From: Allocatelliglobosispora scoriae
GTDB taxonomy: Bacteria > Actinomycetota > Actinomycetes > Mycobacteriales > Micromonosporaceae
Assembly (NCBI RefSeq): GCF_014204945.1
Contig: NZ_JACHMN010000002.1
Span: 3,433,001-3,497,000, forward strand
Reading direction: 5' to 3'
DNA: 64,000 nucleotides
The notes under the pieces are model-generated. The model saw only the letters and a program-made list of their open reading frames with translations. It made no database searches and was not told the DNA's origin. This document shows, one piece after another, positions 59,377 to 64,000 of this stretch. Within the stretch, counting starts at the first letter, position 1. Every line of letters begins with the position of its first letter. Made by a program: the position numbers and the translations under genes.

Positions 59377-59407
59377 ATCATACGATAGATACTCGCCAAT
59401 CGGTCAA
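59377..59407 (-). promoter_or_regulatory. Candidate promoter of the Tad pilus operon
   Basis: On the minus strand TTGACC (59407-59402) and TATGAT (59382-59377) are 19 bases apart, longer than ideal. The stretch is distinctly AT-richer than its surroundings. It would leave a leader of about 150 bases before the first pilin. The 282 bases between 59216 and 59497 hold no gene that I can see. Confidence 0.4.
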
Positions 59408-59497
59408 ACAGATCCACTCCCGGACCGCGTTACCGCAGGTCAGAGGTGAGTAGCAACCCCGCTCCGCAGCACTCATGATCGAAGTCGGCTTTCCGAC

Positions 59498-60233
59498 TTA
59501 TCGGTGCATCACACCTAGCACAGCAATCGCGAAGAACGATCCGGCCAGCAGCGCGGGCCCGAACGGCTGGGAAGCCTTACGCCCATGGCGGACGATGGTG
59601 ACCACCGCGACGGGGGCGTTGACCAACCAGGGCAGCATCAGACCCAGGATCACCGCTCCCCAGCCGAGATAGCCGAGCAACAGGCCGATCACCGCGCCGA
59701 GCTTCACGTCCCCGAACCCCAGCGACGCCCCCGGCAGCACGGCCAGCACGAAATAGACGGCGAAGCAGACGGCGCCGCCCTCGGCCGCTCGCAGCAGGAG
59801 CGACCACTCGCCGTCGACCAGGGGCCGCGACCGACAGCAGCACCGCCGTCGTGACGAACCCGATCAGCACCAGCCGATCCGGCAGCCGCAGCACCGCCAG
59901 GTCGATCGCGGCGAGCGGCAGCGCCAGACCCGCCAGGATCAAGGCCGCCAGCAGCACAAACGGGTTGGAGATGAGTGCGGCCAGCACCCCGAAGGCGAGC
60001 GCGCCGACGGGAATCGTCCACACCCGGCTCGGACCGAGCCGCTCGCGGCAGCCGACACAGCGCATCGGGAAGGCGGTGACGGAGGGGAGCGGCGAGCCGC
60101 ACTTCGCGCAGTCCGACCGGAGCGGCTCGTCGTAATCGACGCTGCGACGGTAGGCCGGCAGCGGGGTGACCACGCCGACCAGGGCGCCGACCAGCGCGGA
60201 TCCGAGGGTGAGGAGTGTCGAGGCCGTTGTCAC
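59498..60233 (-). pseudogene. Prepilin peptidase (A24/PilD type), frameshifted in this sequence
   Basis: Two overlapping frames together make one complete peptidase of about 245 aa. The first frame (from 60233) has an N-terminal helix, a four-Cys zinc site (CAKCGSPLP...MRCVGCRERLG), and the first catalytic Asp in PLAAIDLAVLRLPDRLVLIG. At about 59821-59828 the frame changes, and the second frame continues VDGEWSLLLRAAEGGAVCFAVYFVLAVLPG and the GxGD-like LGFGDVKLGA, with the second catalytic Asp, to the stop at 59498. One extra base (or two missing) near a run of four C on the minus strand explains the break. It may be a sequencing error, since the rest shows no decay. GTG start with a TAGCGT hexamer 6 bases upstream. 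Confidence 0.8.
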
Positions 60234-60239
60234 CCGGGC

Positions 60240-60245
60240 ACGCTA
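60240..60245 (-). promoter_or_regulatory. -10 hexamer of the prepilin peptidase, leaderless
   Basis: On the minus strand TAGCGT ends 6 bases before the GTG at 60233. Confidence 0.45.
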
Positions 60246-60270
60246 CCGTTTCCGTGCGATGGGAGGGTAG

Positions 60271-60705
60271 ATGAGTCTTGACGACGACCGGACACCGCGG
60301 CGCGGCGTGGCGCCGATGCTGCTGATCGTGGCCGGAGTGCTCTCCATCCTCGGCGCGCTCGCGCTCGTCATCGTGCTGGTGCTGCCCGCCGTCACCGGTC
60401 GGCCGACCACGGCCACGGCCACGGCGATCGCGACACCTGCGCTGACCGCACCGCCCAGTGCGCGAGAGCAGGGTGCCCGTTTCGTCGCCGAGGGCGAGTG
60501 CGTCGCCATCGAGGGCACGGCGCAGGAGCCACTGCTCAACATCATCTCCTGCGGCCCCGGCGGCTATCAGGTGCTGCGGCGCTTCGACGGCACCATCGAC
60601 GCCGACAACCGCTGCAAACCCGTCGTCGGCTATGAGTACAACTTCTCTTACGACTCCGCCCTGGACTCCCTGGATTTCGTCCTCTGCCTCAAGCAGCTCC
60701 GTTAG
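60271..60705 (+). CDS. LppU/SCO3897-like membrane-anchored protein
   Basis: Protein of 144 aa with an uncleaved N-terminal helix (MLLIVAGVLSILGALALVIVLVLPAV), a Thr/Ala-rich linker and a small Cys-containing extracytoplasmic domain: EGECVAIEGTAQEPLLNIISCGPGGYQVLRRFDGTIDADNRCKPV...LDFVLCLKQL. The four-Cys spacing and the final VLCL are typical of the LppU/SCO3897 group. GGGAGG directly before the ATG. It ends inside the stop of the convergent VWA gene (four shared bases). Role unknown. Confidence 0.75.
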   Translation: MSLDDDRTPRRGVAPMLLIVAGVLSILGALALVIVLVLPAVTGRPTTATATAIATPALTAPPSAREQGARFVAEGECVAIEGTAQEPLLNIISCGPGGYQVLRRFDGTIDADNRCKPVVGYEYNFSYDSALDSLDFVLCLKQLR

Positions 60706-61874
60706 GCGGCCGGCACCGGGAGCGGTCGGCGTTCGATCGCCGCTGCGATCAGGTCCGGGAAGGCATCGGGTGAGCAGGCGAAAGCGGGCACACCCAGCGC
60801 AGCCAGCGCCGCCGCGTTGTCCCGGTCGTAGGCCGGAGCACCCTCGTCGGAGAGTGCCAGCAGCACGATGACCTGCACCCCGGCCGCCAGCATCGCGGCG
60901 ACCCGGCGCAGCATCTCGTCGCGTACCCCGCCCTCGTAAAGGTCGCTGATCAGCACGAAGATGCTGTCGCGGGGCCGGGTGATCAGCGTCTGGCCGTAGG
61001 CGATCGCCCGGTTGATGTCGGTGCCGCCGCCGAGCTGGGTGCCGAAGAGCACCTCGACAGGGTCCTGGAGCTGCGGCGTGAGGTCGACCACCGCGGTGTC
61101 GAAGACGACGAGCGAGGTCCGGACGGAGCGCATCGACGCGAGCACCGCCGCGAAGATGCTCGAATAGACGACCGAGGCGGCCATCGAACCGGACTGGTCC
61201 ACGCAGAGCACGATGTCGCGCTGGACCGAACGGATCTTGCGTCCGTATCCGACCAGCCGCTCCGGCACGATCGTGGAGTACTCCGCCTGGTAGTGCTTGA
61301 GGTTCGCCTTGATCGTGCGGTTCCAGTCGATGTCGGCGTGGCGCGGGCGGCTGATCCGGGCCGAGCGGTTGAGCGCGCCCGTGATCGCCGTCCGGGTCCG
61401 CTGGGCGATCCGCTTCTCGACCTGCTCCACCACCGCGCGGACGACCTGTCGAGCGGTCTGCTTCGTCTTCTCGGGCATCGCCCGGTTGAGCGAGAGCAGG
61501 GTGCCCACCAGGTGAACGTCGGGCTCGACCGCCTCCAGCATCTCCGGCTCCAGCAGCAGCCGGGTGAGGTTGAGCCGCTCGATCGCGTCGGTCTGCATCA
61601 CCTGCACGACGGTGGAGGGGAAGTAGCGACGGATGTCGCCCAGCCAGCGAGCCATGCTGGGTGCCGAGGCGCCGAGCCCGGCCGAGCGGCCCCCCGACTG
61701 CTGGCCCTCCGAGGAGCGGTAGAGCGCGGCGAGCGCGGCGTCGACCCCGGCGTCGTTGCCGGAGAGCCCCACGCCGGTGCCGTCGGCACCCGGCTCACCG
61801 CCGAGCGCCAGCCGCCAGCGCCGGAGCCGCTCGGCCTCCGCGCCCTGAACCGGTCCGTCGATCTCGCTGCTCAT
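60702..61874 (-). CDS. VWA domain protein (MoxR-associated type)
   Basis: Cytoplasmic VWA protein of 390 aa. The N-terminal half is helical (RWRLALGGEPGADG, MARWLGDIRRYFPSTVVQVMQ). The VWA domain has a full MIDAS: VLCVDQSGSMAASVV (DxSxS), GGGTDINRAI with the Thr, and ISDLYEGG with the Asp. ATG with GGAGG 5 bases upstream, sharing four bases (ATGA) with the mini-ORF before it. Such proteins usually pair with MoxR AAA ATPases and a DUF5682 protein as a chaperone-like system. The ATPase is presumably encoded beyond the right edge. Confidence 0.85.
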   Translation of the reverse strand: MSSEIDGPVQGAEAERLRRWRLALGGEPGADGTGVGLSGNDAGVDAALAALYRSSEGQQSGGRSAGLGASAPSMARWLGDIRRYFPSTVVQVMQTDAIERLNLTRLLLEPEMLEAVEPDVHLVGTLLSLNRAMPEKTKQTARQVVRAVVEQVEKRIAQRTRTAITGALNRSARISRPRHADIDWNRTIKANLKHYQAEYSTIVPERLVGYGRKIRSVQRDIVLCVDQSGSMAASVVYSSIFAAVLASMRSVRTSLVVFDTAVVDLTPQLQDPVEVLFGTQLGGGTDINRAIAYGQTLITRPRDSIFVLISDLYEGGVRDEMLRRVAAMLAAGVQVIVLLALSDEGAPAYDRDNAAALAALGVPAFACSPDAFPDLIAAAIERRPLPVPAA

Positions 61875-61957
61875 CGCGCCTCCAGGGGGCTCATCGAGGG
61901 TCCGGACGTGGTCACCGCGGGTCCAGGGGAAGTCATCGTGGGTCCAGGGGGAGTCAT
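61871..61957 (-). CDS. 28-codon mini-ORF of heptapeptide repeats bridging two genes
   Basis: ATG at 61957 overlaps the DUF5682 stop (ATGA), and its own TGA overlaps the start of the VWA gene (ATGA). The predicted peptide consists of repeats like M-T-P-P-G-P-T, ending S-P-L-E-A-R; the DUF5682 protein itself ends L-E-T-R. It therefore seems to be a duplicated gene junction that keeps ribosomes moving from one gene to the next. It is unlikely to have a function as a peptide; coupling is my inference. Confidence 0.55.
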   Translation of the reverse strand: MTPPGPTMTSPGPAVTTSGPSMSPLEAR

Positions 61958-61975
61958 CGCGTCTCCAGGCCGAGC
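61871..61975 (-). repeat. 21-bp tandem repeats across a gene junction
   Basis: About five imperfect 21-bp units (minus-strand core CCCTGGACCCGCGATGA) run from the end of the DUF5682 gene to the start of the VWA gene. Each unit has a potential start ATG or GTG and a CTGGA(G/C) stretch in front. Unit length is a multiple of three. Confidence 0.8.
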
Positions 61976-64000
61976 AGGAGTGCCAGCGTCGGCAGGGCCG
62001 CATCGGCCCGCGCCAGGTCGATCGGCACCTCGTCGCCGCCCTGACCGGCGTGCCGACCGGGGCTGTGCAGGTGCCTGGCCCGCTCGCCGATCGTGCGCCG
62101 CTCCGGTGCCGCGAAGGCCCCGAACGTACGCCGGACCAGCGGCAGGACCTCCAGGAATGAGTCGGCGGGGATCTCGCTCAGCCACCGGTCCACCAGGAGC
62201 AGCAGCCGATCGTCGTGGATCAGCAGGGTCGCGCCGTCGGAGAAGAATCCCTCGATGAACCCGGCCGCCCGGGCGGGCGGCTCACCGATCGTGAGGGTCC
62301 GGCCGAGCCGCAGCGCCACGTCGTCGGCGTCGAGCCGCTCGCAGTCGCGCAGCAGCCGCACGACCCGGCCGCTGATCAGCCCCGGCAGATCGTCACGCGC
62401 ACCGGTCTTGGCGAGGGTCTCGCGCCACACCTCGGTCAGTTCGGCCTCGTCGATCAGGGTCACCGCGGAGTGGCACGCGTCGAGCCGCTCCCGCACCTCC
62501 CGGGCGGCGGTTTCGTCGAGTCCGGTCAGCGCGGAGCTGAGCCCCACGCAGATCCTCGTCACCAGGCCACCGGTGACGCCCCGCAGCGCACCGGCGTCGG
62601 TGCCCCGCACATCGCCGTAGCGCAGCGAGCGCGCCAGCGGCGGCAGCGCAGCCATCAGCGCGAGCACGTCGGTGCCGAGCGCGATCCGGTCGTCGAGCGC
62701 GACGAGCACCGGCGGCAGCGCGTCGTTGAGCCCGGCGAGCAGGCAGCTCTCCACCAGGCCGGTGATGGTCGCGAGGTCGGGTGCCTGCGCGGCCCGCTCC
62801 ACGGTGGCACCGGCAGCGGCAGCGGCCACGGTCACGCCGTAGGCACTCGCTGCGATCAGATCGACCGTGAACTCCGGCTGCCAGGCGAGCTTCCAATTCT
62901 CCCAGAAGGTGCCCTTCGCCCCGCTGCTGACGGCGGCGGGCTTACCCCACTCGACCTTGAGCAGGCGGAGCCGGTGCAGCAGGTGGCTCCGGCCCAGGTC
63001 CATGGGCTTGCGCAGGTCGAGTTTGAGCTCGTCCTCCAGAGCCTTCGCAGGCATGCGCAGCTTGCGCTGCAGCGAGGCGACGTCGCGCAGGAGCGGTGCG
63101 GCCAAGGACTCGTCCGGTACGCCACCCAGCCGCTCGCCGACGATCAGCTTGCGCCGGATGAGCTCCAACCGCATCTCGTCGCCCTCGCAGAGCACCGCTC
63201 TCGTCGCCTCGGTGACCTCGGCGAGCCCGGCGAACGGGCGGCCCCGCAGGGTGGCCAGGGCCTCGGCGAGCCGAACGCCCTCGATGACGTGCGCGGTGGA
63301 GGCGGGCGAATCGGCCCGGCGCAGCGCCACGGCGGTCTTGATGAGCCACCGCTCGATCACCTGGTCGGGTGTGGTGAAGAGATGGTGGTACCAGCCCGGC
63401 GACGAGACGCCCGCGCCGTAGCCCTGCCAGGAGGCGAGCCGCCCGTGGGTCCACGGCACCCAGGTCATCGCGACCTTCGCCTTCGACAAGCCCTTGAGCA
63501 GCGCGGCATCATGAGCGGCCGAGGGCAGATCGCCGATGAGCGCGGGCACGTGCCACGCACCGCAGACGATCGCGATGGTCTCGTGCCCCTCCTTGACGGC
63601 GGCCCGGAGCGCGGTCCGCATGTATGCCTCCCGCCGCAGATCCTCCGGGTGGCTGTAGCCGGTCGCGGTCCGCACGGCCGTCATCGCCTCGGCGACCGCC
63701 GAGAAGACCTCGTCACCGTCGCGGCGGTGCTCGATCACGTCCTCCCACCAGCGCTCCGGGTCGTCGTAGCCGGCGGCGTCGGCGAGCGCGCCGATCGGAT
63801 CGATCCGGGCCGACTCGGGCTCCGGATCGGTGCCCTTCTCCTCGGCGAACCGGAACGCCACCGGCAGGTCGAAGAAGCGCACGGCGGCGCCCTCGGTGAC
63901 CGCGTAGTGCATCGCCTGCCACTCCGGCGAGAAGACGGCGAAGGGCCAGAAGGCCGCTCGCGAACCCGTCTCGACGGGCGCGTCCCCCTCCACCGGGTAG
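61954..64000 (-). CDS. DUF5682 family protein (partial, 5' end off window)
   Basis: More than 680 aa, with the frame open to the window edge. DUF5682 proteins normally start with a segment resembling the TraB/ChaN fold, and the visible part fits: FAVFSPEWQAMHYAVTEGAAVRFFDLPVAF, RREAYMRTAL, and AIVCGAWHVPAL (the last a TraB-like His motif). A long helical C-terminal part follows (TFWENWKLAWQPEFTVDLIAAS). It is translated just before the mini-ORF and VWA gene. In other actinobacteria this family sits with MoxR ATPase, SWIM and DUF5691 genes; those would be to the right. Biochemical function is unknown. Confidence 0.8.
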   Translation of the reverse strand, partial: YPVEGDAPVETGSRAAFWPFAVFSPEWQAMHYAVTEGAAVRFFDLPVAFRFAEEKGTDPEPESARIDPIGALADAAGYDDPERWWEDVIEHRRDGDEVFSAVAEAMTAVRTATGYSHPEDLRREAYMRTALRAAVKEGHETIAIVCGAWHVPALIGDLPSAAHDAALLKGLSKAKVAMTWVPWTHGRLASWQGYGAGVSSPGWYHHLFTTPDQVIERWLIKTAVALRRADSPASTAHVIEGVRLAEALATLRGRPFAGLAEVTEATRAVLCEGDEMRLELIRRKLIVGERLGGVPDESLAAPLLRDVASLQRKLRMPAKALEDELKLDLRKPMDLGRSHLLHRLRLLKVEWGKPAAVSSGAKGTFWENWKLAWQPEFTVDLIAASAYGVTVAAAAAGATVERAAQAPDLATITGLVESCLLAGLNDALPPVLVALDDRIALGTDVLALMAALPPLARSLRYGDVRGTDAGALRGVTGGLVTRICVGLSSALTGLDETAAREVRERLDACHSAVTLIDEAELTEVWRETLAKTGARDDLPGLISGRVVRLLRDCERLDADDVALRLGRTLTIGEPPARAAGFIEGFFSDGATLLIHDDRLLLLVDRWLSEIPADSFLEVLPLVRRTFGAFAAPERRTIGERARHLHSPGRHAGQGGDEVPIDLARADAALPTLALLLGLETR

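Noticed and set aside
59216-59497. Possible small RNA or gene in the gap upstream of the pilin genes
   Set aside because: No open frame with a sensible start and no convincing terminator-ended hairpin; only a candidate promoter is visible.

Overview
The window is about 64 kb of very GC-rich, densely packed DNA. It looks like the chromosome of a filamentous actinobacterium, most probably Micromonosporaceae (my inference; no rRNA or other strict marker is present). The support is a dnaK-grpE-dnaJ operon with a HAIR (HspR) operator, a proteasome activator Bpa ending in Q-Y-L, an htdX-fabG4/fadA2 block, DUF5926 and DUF4192 proteins, an actinobacterial Tad/Flp pilus locus, and many genes that appear to be transcribed leaderless. 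I see no rRNA, tRNA, CRISPR array, insertion sequence or prophage.

Layout. 1-3750: the chaperone operon dnaK-grpE-dnaJ on the minus strand (dnaJ runs off the left edge), divergent from a translationally coupled pair of dynamin-like P-loop GTPases (3751-6413). 6495-13799: a minus-strand block for the cell surface, with two large paralogous secreted repeat proteins, a secreted helical protein, a small lipoprotein and a Pro/Lys-rich membrane protein. 14107-17644: E1alpha, E1beta and E2 of a 2-oxoacid dehydrogenase. 17886-21338: MaoC dehydratase htdX, fabG4 and divergent fadA2, the same arrangement as in mycobacteria. 21452-26161: DUF5926, NERD-like, PAS-like, ACT-domain and lipoprotein genes, pheA and a small zincin peptidase. 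26234-31698: a third large secreted paralogue (ending in a beta-propeller), an AIM24 protein and two small membrane proteins. 31774-37380: serS, a HAD phosphatase, and a four-gene ABC exporter plus two-component operon. 37448-46239: a substrate-binding lipoprotein, bpa, a DDAH-type hydrolase with a divergent AsnC regulator, a YbjN-like protein, mobA, DUF4192, a fructosamine-kinase-like protein, a DUF433-like small protein, moaA and moaD. 46451-50785: a membrane metallophosphoesterase and an endonuclease Q-like PHP domain fused to a UvrD-type helicase. 50790-60233: a complete Tad pilus operon (tadC, a VWA-tadB fusion, cpaF, cpaE, cpaB, tadG, tadE, two Flp pilins) and, upstream, a prepilin peptidase gene that is frameshifted in this sequence. 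60271-64000: an LppU-like protein, then a VWA protein, a 28-codon repeat mini-ORF and a DUF5682 protein linked by ATGA overlaps.

Three signals run through the whole window. At least twelve genes have a TANNNT hexamer 6-7 bases before the start codon, the geometry expected for leaderless mRNAs, and several start calls here rest on it. Gene ends carry families of dispersed palindromic repeats (TTTTGCAGCAAAGCGTGG type, CAACTCTTCAAGAGTTG type and a 37-bp ACGAGGAGTGACGAGC type). Operator-like palindromes lie in several promoter regions, notably between fabG4 and fadA2, upstream of the ABC/two-component operon, and as an inverted pair of DnaA-box sequences between mobA and the DUF4192 gene.
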